Of a DNA stretch of 54,818 nt, positions 41,727 to 50,418 are shown one piece after another. This DNA comes from a virus: the IMG/VR virus record IMGVR_UViG_3300017783_000027, positions 1-54,818 of that record. The stretch is one strand, 5' to 3'. Made by a program: the position numbers and the translations under genes. Positions within the stretch are counted from its first letter, which is position 1; each line of letters begins with the position of its first letter. The notes beneath the pieces were generated by a model that did not search any database, was not told where the DNA came from, and saw nothing but the letters and a program-made list of their open reading frames with translations.

Positions 41727-42512
41727 ATGTTTAAGAATGAAGCGAATAGGTTTTTTAATGCTAGTGATGATAATTACCAAGACTTTGGTTGGCATGAGTT
41801 TACATTAGAAGAGTTAGGTTTACCACCAGCAGAAGATATATTAAAAGGTGTCAAGGCAATTGAGAAAGAAGTAGGTCTAATTGGTTGGCGAACAAAGGAT
41901 AGTACAAACGAAAACTATAAAGGATTTGGTATTACATATAACCCTACATTTCATAAAGACGAAAATCCACACCATCAAGTATTTGGCTCAAGATTATCTA
42001 CTCAAACATTTGCACAAGACGACCAAGAACATGAACAGCTTGAAAATACATATTATGATACATTTGGTTTTAGAAAGAGAACACCAGAGGTTGACAAACA
42101 TCTAGGTTTTTTATTAGATAGATTTGCCTTTCATGTTTCACGTAGTAGGGTTGGTTATGTATTTGGTTATGGTTTAGAACCAAATCGCAAAGGTTGGCAT
42201 ATTGATGAACCACCACAAATGCTATTAAGAGTTAATATACCTTTACAAACTAGTGATGAATATGTTATGCAGTGGAAAGATAACACTTACAAACTAGAAG
42301 TGGGAAAAGCATATCTCTGGAATACAAGAATTAAACATAGACCAACTATCACACGAAAAGTAGAGACAAAAGAACCTAGAATTAACTTGGTAATTGGTCT
42401 AACACCTTGGTTAACCTACGACCCCGAAATGGATAAATATAGTAAAAATGAGTTATTTGGAAAATCAATCAAAGAGATTGTTGAGAATAAATTATTTGTA
42501 AAAGGAGATTAA
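41727..42512 (+). CDS. 2OG-Fe(II) oxygenase, aspartyl/asparaginyl hydroxylase-like
   Basis: The start at 41727 gives 261 residues; the longer reading from 41667 would cross the promoter. GWHIDEPPQMLLRVNIPL has H158-x-D160, RIKHRPT has the distal His204, and EPRINLVIGL has Arg218. This matches the aspartyl/asparaginyl hydroxylase-like group, as for the gene at 11133. It is divergent from the glycan cassette and may be expressed with the fibre genes that follow. Substrate unknown; a virion fibre residue is one possibility. Confidence 0.7.
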   Translation: MFKNEANRFFNASDDNYQDFGWHEFTLEELGLPPAEDILKGVKAIEKEVGLIGWRTKDSTNENYKGFGITYNPTFHKDENPHHQVFGSRLSTQTFAQDDQEHEQLENTYYDTFGFRKRTPEVDKHLGFLLDRFAFHVSRSRVGYVFGYGLEPNRKGWHIDEPPQMLLRVNIPLQTSDEYVMQWKDNTYKLEVGKAYLWNTRIKHRPTITRKVETKEPRINLVIGLTPWLTYDPEMDKYSKNELFGKSIKEIVENKLFVKGD

Positions 42513-42513
42513 G

Positions 42514-42807
42514 ATGGCGTGGGTAACTAGAACACTTACACAAACTAGAGCATATACTGATACACCTTTTTATGAGCCGTCAGAAGAATTTTTAGCGGCT
42601 GTAAAGACATATACAGACTCAGGTAGGTCTGGTTCAGTTGTAGATAGTATCAGTGAAGACCAAATGGTCAAAACAACTGTATTGAGCTTCTATAGTGAAG
42701 AAGCATTTGATGATTATAAAGCAAACGAAGCGATACAAGCAGAGTACACTAGAAGACAAACATATTGCAGTGATAATAATATTACTGAGAATGTTGTACA
42801 AAGCTAG
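42514..42807 (+). CDS. Hypothetical protein (97 aa)
   Basis: Follows the oxygenase by 1 nt. A soluble helical protein (MAWVTRTLTQTRAYTDTPFY, then EEFLAAVKTYTDSG and SEEAFDDYKANEAI). AGGAGA precedes the start. It lies at the head of the second fibre block and may be a small accessory factor. No family recognised. Confidence 0.55.
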   Translation: MAWVTRTLTQTRAYTDTPFYEPSEEFLAAVKTYTDSGRSGSVVDSISEDQMVKTTVLSFYSEEAFDDYKANEAIQAEYTRRQTYCSDNNITENVVQS

Positions 42808-42816
42808 TATTTTTAT

Positions 42817-42824
42817 TATAAATA
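42817..42824 (+). promoter_or_regulatory. T4-type late promoter TATAAATA
   Basis: Exact octamer ending 19 nt before the ATG at 42844, with ATAGGAGAAT between. Confidence 0.75.
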
Positions 42825-42843
42825 GTAATAATAGGAGAATATT

Positions 42844-43062
42844 ATGATTACAATAGATGGAAAAGAGTATGACGAAACAAAATTTAGCAGTGAATTGAGA
42901 AACTATATCACAGCAAGACAAGAAGTCGTTACAAGTAAAACGAGACTTGCTATTGAAATGGAAAAAACTGACGTACTGACAAAATTTTACAATGACAAAA
43001 TCGTAGAGTTGTTGAAGACCGAATCAGATGGTTTTCAATCAGCAGAAAAAACAGAAGAGTAA
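42844..43062 (+). CDS. Small helical protein, DUF6447-like
   Basis: A 72-residue protein beginning ITIDGKEYDETKFSSELRN, the pattern of a small helical family often seen near fibre genes of T4-like marine phages (DUF6447 by memory). The rest is a charged coiled coil. Strong Shine-Dalgarno. Function unknown. Confidence 0.6.
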   Translation: MITIDGKEYDETKFSSELRNYITARQEVVTSKTRLAIEMEKTDVLTKFYNDKIVELLKTESDGFQSAEKTEE

Positions 43063-43068
43063 AGAAAT

Positions 43069-43410
43069 ATGGCAGCTATAGCTAACTTATCGGTAGACCA
43101 AGGGGCAACATTTACCTCTGACGTAACAGTCAAAGACGCTAATGGTAATCCTTTTGATTTAAGTGGTTATACAGCACAAGCAAAATTAGCAAAAGGATAC
43201 AATAGTGTCAATACTAGAGTATCTTTCACTACTACAGTAGCCGCAGACGCTACCACAGGTATTGTTTCCTTACAGTTATCTAAAACTCAAACCGAGGCAT
43301 TAGATGATACCAGATACGTTTACGATTTAGAAATTACACAAACCAGTAGCGGAAACGTTACTAGAGTGATTGAAGGCATAATTACAGTTAGACCACAAGT
43401 TTCAGTATAA
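43069..43410 (+). CDS. Small baseplate/fibre beta-sandwich protein
   Basis: A 113-residue protein: LSVDQGATFTSDVTVKDANG, PFDLSGYTAQAKLAKGY, and YVYDLEITQT. This is the BppU-N-like or Ig-like unit common in phage tails. It probably forms one beta-sandwich domain on the virion. Gene order (small virion proteins, then fibres) agrees. Confidence 0.6.
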   Translation: MAAIANLSVDQGATFTSDVTVKDANGNPFDLSGYTAQAKLAKGYNSVNTRVSFTTTVAADATTGIVSLQLSKTQTEALDDTRYVYDLEITQTSSGNVTRVIEGIITVRPQVSV

Positions 43411-43426
43411 TACAACTCCTTTTCAT

Positions 43427-43434
43427 TATAAATA
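43427..43434 (+). promoter_or_regulatory. T4-type late promoter TATAAATA
   Basis: Exact octamer ending 19 nt before the ATG at 43454, with AGAGGGAG as Shine-Dalgarno. Confidence 0.75.
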
Positions 43435-43453
43435 GTACAAAGAGGGAGCAATA

Positions 43454-43702
43454 ATGCCTGATATTACAGCAAAAATTAACGTTAACACATCAGCGGGTCC
43501 AGATAAAGTATCAGTTACTTTGCCATCGGCTCAGGCAGCAGCCAACAGTTCCTTACAATTAAAGTCGTTGGGTGACGTAGACGCAAGTACATTGAATGAT
43601 GGTGCGTTATTACAATATAGAGCAAGCGATGGTAAATTTGTAACAAGAACAGAAATTGTTACAACAACAGGAACGCTGTTATTTAACTGTGGGAGTTTTT
43701 AA
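43454..43702 (+). CDS. Small virion protein (82 aa)
   Basis: Has the short pattern LKSLGDVDASTLNDGALLQY, also seen in fibre proteins of marine T4-like phages, and a C-terminal strand pair. Likely a fibre-related module expressed alone. No further function can be given. Confidence 0.5.
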   Translation: MPDITAKINVNTSAGPDKVSVTLPSAQAAANSSLQLKSLGDVDASTLNDGALLQYRASDGKFVTRTEIVTTTGTLLFNCGSF

Positions 43703-43709
43703 ATAAGAT

Positions 43710-45422
43710 ATGGCAACAGTAATTCAGATAAAAAGAAGTTCGGGTACTACTAGTCCCGCTACTCTAAAACAAGGTGAATTAGCTTACACATACGGTTCAG
43801 GTACCCAAGCCAATAACGGTGATAGAATATTTTTAGGTACAGGTTCAGTTGATGGTAATGGTGACGCAACAAGTATTGATATTATCGGTGGTAAGTATTT
43901 TACATCTATATTAGACCACGTTCAAGGAACATTAACGGCTAACTCTGCTCTAATAGTAGATTCAAATAGTGCGATTGACCAATTTATTGTTGGTACTTCT
44001 GCTACAGTCGGTGGTACAATTAAATTTAACGAGGGTACAAATAACGGTTCAAACTTTATTGCCCTTAAATCGCCTAACGCAGTTTCGGCTACTACAACAT
44101 TCGTATTACCAGACGGCGATGGTTCTCCAGGACAATTCTTAAAAACAGATGGTGCTGGTAATTTAGATTTTGCAACTGTAAACCAGTTTATTGATTTAGC
44201 AGGTGACACAGGAACAGATACATACAATACGGCAGAAACTTTAACATTTGCCGGTGGTGCTGGTCTTGAAGCAGTTGTAACAGACAACACAATTACATAC
44301 AATGCAACAGCATTAACAAATTCAAATTTATCTGGTAGTGCGGCTATATCAAATGCTAACTTAGCAAATCCGACAACTACAATTGGTTCATCTACATTAA
44401 CATTAGGTGCAACTACAACTGACATTGCAGGTATAACTTCATTAGTTGTTGATGATATTACGACAAACGGTCAAACTATATCTACAACAGCAAGTAACAA
44501 AGATATTAATTTATCGCCACACGGTACAGGTTCAGTAATTGTACCATCAGGTTACGAAGACAGAGCAGGTTTTCAATCACAGTCACTTGCTAACAAAGCA
44601 TATGTTGACCAAGTTGCTCAAGGCCTTGACGCTAAACCATCTGCTAAAGCGGCTTCTACAGCAAACTTATCAGCGACATATGATAATGGTACTGCTGGTG
44701 TCGGCGCAACATTAACAAACTCTGGCTCACAAGCTGCATTAACACTTGACGGTGTAACTTTAGTTGTTGCAGATAGAATATTAATTAAAGACCAAACAAC
44801 AGCTGCTCAAAACGGTATCTATGTTGTAACTACAGTTGGTGATGGTTCATCAAATTGGGTTTTAACAAGAGCAACTCCGGAAGACCAACCTGCTGAATTA
44901 TCAGGTGGTTCATTCGTATTCGTTGAAGAAGGTACTGCTGGTGGTAATAACGGTTATGTATTTACTCACACAGGTGCTCCTACATTTGGTACAACAGCAT
45001 TAGATGTATCACAGTTTTCAGGTGCTGGGCAAGTTATTGCTGGTGACGCATTATCAAAAACAGGTAATACACTTAATGTAGAAACAGATAACTCATCTAT
45101 TGAAGTTAACTCAGACGCATTAAGAGTTAAAGCATTAGGTATTACAGACGCCATGTTAGCAGGCTCAATTTCAAGTGCTAAACTAACTGACCCATTATAC
45201 TTTACAGACGAAAGTTCTACACAAGGTAATGTAAGATTAGGTGGTACTTTAGAATTTCTTGCTGGCGAGGGTATTAATACAGTAGCAAGTGGTAACACAA
45301 TTCAAATCGTTGGTGAATTAGCAAGTACATCAAATAAAGGTGTTGCTTCATTTCATTCAGACAACTTTACAGTAACATCTGGTGTAGTTACAATTTCAAC
45401 AGTTGACGGCGGAACATATTAA
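43710..45422 (+). CDS. Tail fibre protein with Mtd-N-like start
   Basis: A 570-residue protein. The N-terminus (VIQIKRSSGTTSPATLKQGE, then LAYTYG) resembles the N-terminal domain of phage tropism determinants, which anchors fibres in the baseplate. The middle has beta repeats (LTNSNLSGSAAISNANLA), and the segment RAGFQSQSLANKAYVDQVAQ followed by NGIYVVTTVGDG is a known fibre unit. It ends STVDGGTY. Gene spacing to the next fibre is 2 nt. Confidence 0.65.
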   Translation: MATVIQIKRSSGTTSPATLKQGELAYTYGSGTQANNGDRIFLGTGSVDGNGDATSIDIIGGKYFTSILDHVQGTLTANSALIVDSNSAIDQFIVGTSATVGGTIKFNEGTNNGSNFIALKSPNAVSATTTFVLPDGDGSPGQFLKTDGAGNLDFATVNQFIDLAGDTGTDTYNTAETLTFAGGAGLEAVVTDNTITYNATALTNSNLSGSAAISNANLANPTTTIGSSTLTLGATTTDIAGITSLVVDDITTNGQTISTTASNKDINLSPHGTGSVIVPSGYEDRAGFQSQSLANKAYVDQVAQGLDAKPSAKAASTANLSATYDNGTAGVGATLTNSGSQAALTLDGVTLVVADRILIKDQTTAAQNGIYVVTTVGDGSSNWVLTRATPEDQPAELSGGSFVFVEEGTAGGNNGYVFTHTGAPTFGTTALDVSQFSGAGQVIAGDALSKTGNTLNVETDNSSIEVNSDALRVKALGITDAMLAGSISSAKLTDPLYFTDESSTQGNVRLGGTLEFLAGEGINTVASGNTIQIVGELASTSNKGVASFHSDNFTVTSGVVTISTVDGGTY

Positions 45423-45424
45423 CA

Positions 45425-45856
45425 ATGGCAACAGTTCTTAAACCAAAAAGAAGTGAAACAAGTTTAAGTTTACCTGCTACTAGTGATTTAGAAGTCGGCG
45501 AATTGGCAATGAACATTGCTGATGGTAAGTTTTATACTAAAACATCAAGCAACGTTGTCAAAGAAATGGGTGGTGCCGGTTCTGCTATTCTAAATGACGT
45601 AACAGCAAACGGAAATATTACCAACCAAGATATTATTCTAAACGGTTCAGACCTAGTATTTGAAGGTAATTTAGCAAACGCATTTGAAACAAATTTAACG
45701 GCTCTTGAGCCAACTTCTGATAGGGTAATCAGTTTACCAAACGTTTCAGGAACAATAATTACAACCGGAAATTTAACAACTGACGGAAGTACAACAGGAG
45801 ACGCATTAGTAGGTGAGGGTGACGCCCTTGCTTATGCAATCGTCTTTGGAGGATAA
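45425..45856 (+). CDS. Short fibre protein with Mtd-N-like start
   Basis: A 143-residue protein. VLKPKRSETSLSLPATSDLE, then VGELAMNIADGKFYTK, is a second form of the baseplate-anchoring start. A single beta-repeat unit follows, and it ends LAYAIVFGG, an end shared with the large protein at 46678. It looks like a shortened fibre or an adaptor. Confidence 0.6.
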   Translation: MATVLKPKRSETSLSLPATSDLEVGELAMNIADGKFYTKTSSNVVKEMGGAGSAILNDVTANGNITNQDIILNGSDLVFEGNLANAFETNLTALEPTSDRVISLPNVSGTIITTGNLTTDGSTTGDALVGEGDALAYAIVFGG

Positions 45857-45864
45857 TATAAACT

Positions 45865-46215
45865 ATGGCTTCATCATTTAAGAACGCAGGAATGACAGTG
45901 GCAACAACTGACAACAGTTCAGCAAATGTATATACGGCAAGTACCAATGGTGGTGCCGTTATTCATGCTGTATATATTTCAAATAAACATCCAACTAACT
46001 ATGCAAACGTTGATGTAAAAGTGACCACAGACGGTGGTAGTACATTTCATCACATAGGAAAGTCTCTAATTGTTGAACCAGAGAACACTTTACAGTTGGA
46101 TAAACCAATTAACATGGAACAAAACGATATTTTAAGAATAGTTGCAGAATTAAACTCTGACAGTTCAACTCCGGATGTTGAGTGTTTTGCAAGTATTTTG
46201 GAAGTAACTGTATAA
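45865..46215 (+). CDS. Small virion protein (116 aa)
   Basis: VYTASTNGGAVIHAVYISNK, then VDVKVTTDGGSTFHHIGKSL and NDILRIVAELNS follow a beta-sandwich pattern common among short virion proteins of marine phages (also seen at 50028). Likely a tail or capsid decoration. It sits between fibre genes. Confidence 0.6.
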   Translation: MASSFKNAGMTVATTDNSSANVYTASTNGGAVIHAVYISNKHPTNYANVDVKVTTDGGSTFHHIGKSLIVEPENTLQLDKPINMEQNDILRIVAELNSDSSTPDVECFASILEVTV

Positions 46216-46220
46216 ACTAT

Positions 46221-46228
46221 TATAAATA
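46221..46228 (+). promoter_or_regulatory. T4-type late promoter TATAAATA
   Basis: Exact octamer ending 25 nt before the ATG at 46254, with AGAGGGAAG between. Confidence 0.74.
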
Positions 46229-46253
46229 ATACGTAAGAGGGAAGAACAAAAGT

Positions 46254-46658
46254 ATGAGTTATTTAATTGCAAAGAAAAATGATACTTCAATTTTTGGTTC
46301 AGACCAAGCAGCCTTTCACGGTTTACGAGTTGACCGAGAGGGTGCAAAGGACGGCTTATTAACATACAGTAAAGTTCTACTTTCTTCTGGTGAATCAGTT
46401 ACACTAGCAGATTACGGTGTACCTTATAATGGAATTGATGACGCAAATGCTGGTACAGCAAATGCATATATCAGAGGTTCTTCAACAGAATTAGATGATA
46501 GAAGAACACCAGGTGGTAGAAAATATGATGGTGCTAGATTTGATGGTAATAAATTAACATACTACATGAACGCTGATGGTTTTCTAGTAGCAAGATATTT
46601 CGCTGAATATACATATAACAGTGGTTCAGCTGGACAAACAAGAAACTGGACGGAGTAA
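46254..46658 (+). CDS. Virion protein (134 aa)
   Basis: Soluble, Gly/Asp/Tyr-rich with strand-like segments (SVTLADYGVPYNGIDD, LTYYMNADGFLVARYFAEYT). No hydrophobic helix. It is preceded by a late promoter and lies just before a giant fibre gene, so a virion role is likely. Family not recognised. Confidence 0.5.
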   Translation: MSYLIAKKNDTSIFGSDQAAFHGLRVDREGAKDGLLTYSKVLLSSGESVTLADYGVPYNGIDDANAGTANAYIRGSSTELDDRRTPGGRKYDGARFDGNKLTYYMNADGFLVARYFAEYTYNSGSAGQTRNWTE

Positions 46659-46677
46659 AAAAATTAAAGGATAACAA

Positions 46678-49600
46678 ATGGCAGATTTTGTATTAGGTAG
46701 ACTTAAATTCGTATGGAAAGGTGATTGGGCAACGTCAACGGCTTATATTGTTGATGACGTAGTAAAATACGGTGGTAATACATTTGTATGTAAATTCAAC
46801 CATACTTCAAGTGCAACATTCGAATCCGATTTAACAGCAAGTCCTGTTAGGTGGGAAAAAATGGTCTCTGGTCAAGACTACAAAGGCACATACGCAAATT
46901 CAACATACTATAAAGTAGATGACGTAGTAAAATACGGAGCAAGTTTATGGATATGTACAACAGCACACACAAGTGGTGCAACACTAGATGAAACTAAATT
47001 TTCAATCTATGTACCAGGTTTAGAGTTTGAGGACACATGGTCGTCTTCTACTCAATATCAATCAGGTGATATTGTAAACTATGGTGGTTACACTTATGTT
47101 GCTCAACAACAAAATTTAAACGTAGTTCCTACAGACGCTAGCGCTCAGTGGGAAGCATTAACAACAGGTTTCAAACTTACAGGTGTTTATTCTGCCTCAA
47201 CTGCCTATAAAACTGGAGATGTTGTTAAGTACGGTGGTAACACATACGTATGTAAAGCAGACGGATTAACAGCAGGTCAATATTTACCAACAAGTACATC
47301 ACACTTTGATTTACTAGTTGAAGGTATTTCACTAAAAGGTGTTTGGGACGTAAACACATCATATAAAATTGGTGAATCAGTAATTTACTTAAACAGTTCA
47401 TACTTAGCAGTAATTGATAACAACGGTCAAACGCCAGTAGTTGGTGGCGACAGTGGTTATTGGAAACTGTTTACACAAGGTGACCCAGCAGGTATTTTAA
47501 CCACACAAGGTGACTTAATTATTAGGGACGCCGTTGGCGCAACTAGATTAGGAATTGGTCGTGCTGGTGACAGACTTGTTGTAAGTGCTAACGGAAATCA
47601 ATTAGAGTATCAAACACCTACGGCTTCAAACGAAATTTACGTTGCGCCTTCAGGTTCAGATACAAATCCAGGAACAGAATCACTACCTTACAAAACTTTG
47701 AAAAAGGCAGCTTCAGTTGCTCAGACAAATGGTATTTCTCAAATTTCAGGTGTTGCAGGCGGTACCGGTGGTACTCCAAACACATACAGAAATGTTGCGA
47801 TTACAGGTGGTTCATCTTCAGGTGCTACAGCAGACGTAGTAACAGACGGTTCATCTGTAGCTTCAGTTACAATCGTTAATAACGGTACAGGTTGGTCAGA
47901 AGGAAATACTGCTACAATCGCCGGTGCAAATATCGGTGGTGCAACAGACGTAACATTCAGTGTTGAAACAGTACAATTTGGTGATACAATTCGTATGCAA
48001 GGTGGTACTTATGAAGAAGTATTCCCAATTATTATTCCATCAGGTACAACTCTATTCGGTGACTCATTAAGAGGTACTAGAATTGAACCGGCAGCTGGTA
48101 GTTCAACTTCTGTAGCAACTATTGATACAGTGGGAGCTAATGACGCAAGTAGAACACCAGGAACATATACAAATGTTGCTACTACTTCAGCAGGTTCAGG
48201 AACAGGATTAAAAGTAACAGTAGTTGTTGATGGTTCATCAGCGATTACAGTAGCAGTAACTTATGGTGGTGCTAATTATGCAGATAACGAAGTTATTACA
48301 ATTGCAGACACAGTTTTAGGTAACGGTGGTGGTGCTAACTTAACTTGCCAAGTTGCAACTTTACATAATAACAATGCATGTTCAATGTTACTTGTTAACA
48401 ACAGTACATACATTTCATTTATGACATTCCAAGGAATGACAACAGGCGCTAATGTTTGTTCACTTGACCCTAGTGGTTCAATTACAACTGCTTCTCCATA
48501 CATTCACAACTGTACTTCTGTAAACACAGGTACAACTGGTATGTTGATTGACGGATTTGCACAAGCAAGTGGTAACAAATCAATGGTTGCCAATGACTTT
48601 ACACAGATTAACTCAGACGGTACTGGAGTCCTTGCGACTAACGGTGGTCGTGCAGAGTTAGTATCAGTATTTACTTACTACTGTGATAAAGGTTTCCATG
48701 CAACAACAGGTGGTACGCTTAGAGCGCTTAACTGTTCAAACGCATACGGAGAATATGGTGCTCTTGCAGACGGTGTTACTTCAACAGAAACACCAGGTGA
48801 AGTTCAAGCAAGAGGTCATCAACTTAAATACGTTAAATTATCAGGTAATATTGCTTCTGCTACACCAGCAGCCGGCGATAGTTTAACAGGTGCTACTTCA
48901 GGTGCAACTGCTACCTTATTAGGACATGTTGCTTCAACTTTCAAACTTAAATTTGAAAACTTATCAGGCACATTCTTACCTAATGAAACAGTTAACGTAA
49001 CAGGTTCAAGTTCATATAATTTTGTAACAACAAAACTTGACGCTAACCTAGTTGATGAAGCAACAAAAACAATTACAGGTATTACATCTGCTAACCCAGC
49101 AGTAGTAACATCTGCTAATCACGGATTACAAAACGGTACTAAAATTGTTATTAGTGGCGTAGTTGGTATGACAGAAGTAAACACAAATACTTACTATGTA
49201 CAAAACACAGCAACAAACACATTTAGTTTATCATCAAGTGATGACCCGACAGTTACAACTAACGTAGATAGTTCAGCATTTACAGCATACACTTCAGGTG
49301 GTGTAATTACTCCTAAAAATGTAGTTACAGGTCAAACAGGATATCTTTTCCATGTTGACAGTACATCTTCTTTCCTAGGAACAGCAGGTGCAATGGGAGT
49401 TGGACAAAACTTCCAGTTTGCAGGTGATTCACAATATTATCGTGTTACGGCTGCGACAGAAGAAGACACAACTAATAGAAGAGCTTTAGTTGCAATTACT
49501 CCTGAAAGAACATCACCAGTTCCTGATAATACAGAGGCTGATGTAACAAAACTATTCTCAAACATTCGTCTAACAGGTCACGACTTCCTATCAATTGGTA

Positions 49601-49998
49601 CTGGTTCATTTACAGACACCAACTATCCAAATAGTGTAGGTGCAACGCAACCTTATGACCAATCAAGAGAAACTACTGAACAAAACGGTGGTCGTGTGTA
49701 CTACACTTCTACTGACCACTTAGGTAACTTTAGAGTTGGTTCGCAGTTTAAGATTGACCAGGCAACTGGTACTGCTACACTAAACGCAGACGCATTTGAC
49801 CTTTCTGGTTTGACAGAGTTACAACTTGGTTCAATTGGTGCTCAAATCGGTGCAACAATTAACGAATTTAGTACAGACGGTACACTATCAGGTAATTCTG
49901 ATACGGCTGTTCCAACGGAACAAGCAGTTAAGACTTATGTAGATGGTAACTCGTTCTCAACTGGTAAAGGGATTGCAATGGCAATCGTTTTTGGTTAA
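46678..49998 (+). CDS. Large fibre with CBM5/12-like repeats and a beta-helix
   Basis: A 1106-residue protein. Residues 7 to about 270 hold five copies of a chitin-binding-like pattern (WxxxTxYxxDDVVxYGGNTFVC). From about 320, IYVAPSGSDTNPGTESLPYK opens a right-handed parallel beta-helix of the pectate-lyase/DUF1565 type. The 790-890 region has a TSGATATLLG module and an ISGVVGMTEVN unit shared with the 24538 protein, and the C-terminus is MAIVFG. This is probably the main carbohydrate-binding or degrading fibre. Confidence 0.65.
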   Translation: MADFVLGRLKFVWKGDWATSTAYIVDDVVKYGGNTFVCKFNHTSSATFESDLTASPVRWEKMVSGQDYKGTYANSTYYKVDDVVKYGASLWICTTAHTSGATLDETKFSIYVPGLEFEDTWSSSTQYQSGDIVNYGGYTYVAQQQNLNVVPTDASAQWEALTTGFKLTGVYSASTAYKTGDVVKYGGNTYVCKADGLTAGQYLPTSTSHFDLLVEGISLKGVWDVNTSYKIGESVIYLNSSYLAVIDNNGQTPVVGGDSGYWKLFTQGDPAGILTTQGDLIIRDAVGATRLGIGRAGDRLVVSANGNQLEYQTPTASNEIYVAPSGSDTNPGTESLPYKTLKKAASVAQTNGISQISGVAGGTGGTPNTYRNVAITGGSSSGATADVVTDGSSVASVTIVNNGTGWSEGNTATIAGANIGGATDVTFSVETVQFGDTIRMQGGTYEEVFPIIIPSGTTLFGDSLRGTRIEPAAGSSTSVATIDTVGANDASRTPGTYTNVATTSAGSGTGLKVTVVVDGSSAITVAVTYGGANYADNEVITIADTVLGNGGGANLTCQVATLHNNNACSMLLVNNSTYISFMTFQGMTTGANVCSLDPSGSITTASPYIHNCTSVNTGTTGMLIDGFAQASGNKSMVANDFTQINSDGTGVLATNGGRAELVSVFTYYCDKGFHATTGGTLRALNCSNAYGEYGALADGVTSTETPGEVQARGHQLKYVKLSGNIASATPAAGDSLTGATSGATATLLGHVASTFKLKFENLSGTFLPNETVNVTGSSSYNFVTTKLDANLVDEATKTITGITSANPAVVTSANHGLQNGTKIVISGVVGMTEVNTNTYYVQNTATNTFSLSSSDDPTVTTNVDSSAFTAYTSGGVITPKNVVTGQTGYLFHVDSTSSFLGTAGAMGVGQNFQFAGDSQYYRVTAATEEDTTNRRALVAITPERTSPVPDNTEADVTKLFSNIRLTGHDFLSIGTGSFTDTNYPNSVGATQPYDQSRETTEQNGGRVYYTSTDHLGNFRVGSQFKIDQATGTATLNADAFDLSGLTELQLGSIGAQIGATINEFSTDGTLSGNSDTAVPTEQAVKTYVDGNSFSTGKGIAMAIVFG
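46699..47460 (+). repeat. Five carbohydrate-binding-like protein repeats
   Basis: In-gene repeats of about 50 residues each, with conserved aromatic-Thr-Tyr and DVVKYGG segments (the 46678-49998 gene). The fifth is the most diverged. Repetition is at the protein level; DNA identity is limited. Confidence 0.6.
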
Positions 49999-49999
49999 C

Positions 50000-50007
50000 A
50001 ATAAATA
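50000..50007 (+). promoter_or_regulatory. Late-promoter-like AATAAATA
   Basis: One-mismatch octamer ending 20 nt before the ATG at 50028, with AGAGGA as Shine-Dalgarno. Confidence 0.5.
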
Positions 50008-50027
50008 TAAGCAGAGGAAAATAACAA

Positions 50028-50387
50028 ATGGCAATTCCAAATATAGTAAACGTAGCAACCATTAATGGTAAAACTGATTCTGGTGAATTGAATACAACAT
50101 ATACAACTTCACTAGTAACAAATGCTGGGTCTTCTGGAAAGTCTTACAAAATTAATAATGTAACAATTACTAATAAGGCTGGTTCAGACACAACATTCAG
50201 AGTATCATTCTATGATGGTTCTACCGATAGATTTATAGCCTACAACGTTAACTGTCCCGCTAATACAGTGGTTTTCGTAACAGATAAAAACTCTAGTTTC
50301 TATCTGGAAGAAGGCGACCAAATTAGAGGTGGTGCAGCTACTAACAGTAGACTTGATTGGCTTGTTTCTTACGAAATCATTTCGTAG
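50028..50387 (+). CDS. Small virion protein (119 aa)
   Basis: The beta-sandwich pattern resembles the 45865 protein (SYKINNVTITNKAGSDTTFR, then YDGSTDRFIAYNVNCPANTV and LEEGDQIRGGA). Likely a tail or fibre decoration. Late promoter upstream. No catalytic motif. Confidence 0.6.
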   Translation: MAIPNIVNVATINGKTDSGELNTTYTTSLVTNAGSSGKSYKINNVTITNKAGSDTTFRVSFYDGSTDRFIAYNVNCPANTVVFVTDKNSSFYLEEGDQIRGGAATNSRLDWLVSYEIIS

Positions 50388-50418
50388 TATAAGTTAAACA
50401 GATTTAGAGGAGAGATTA

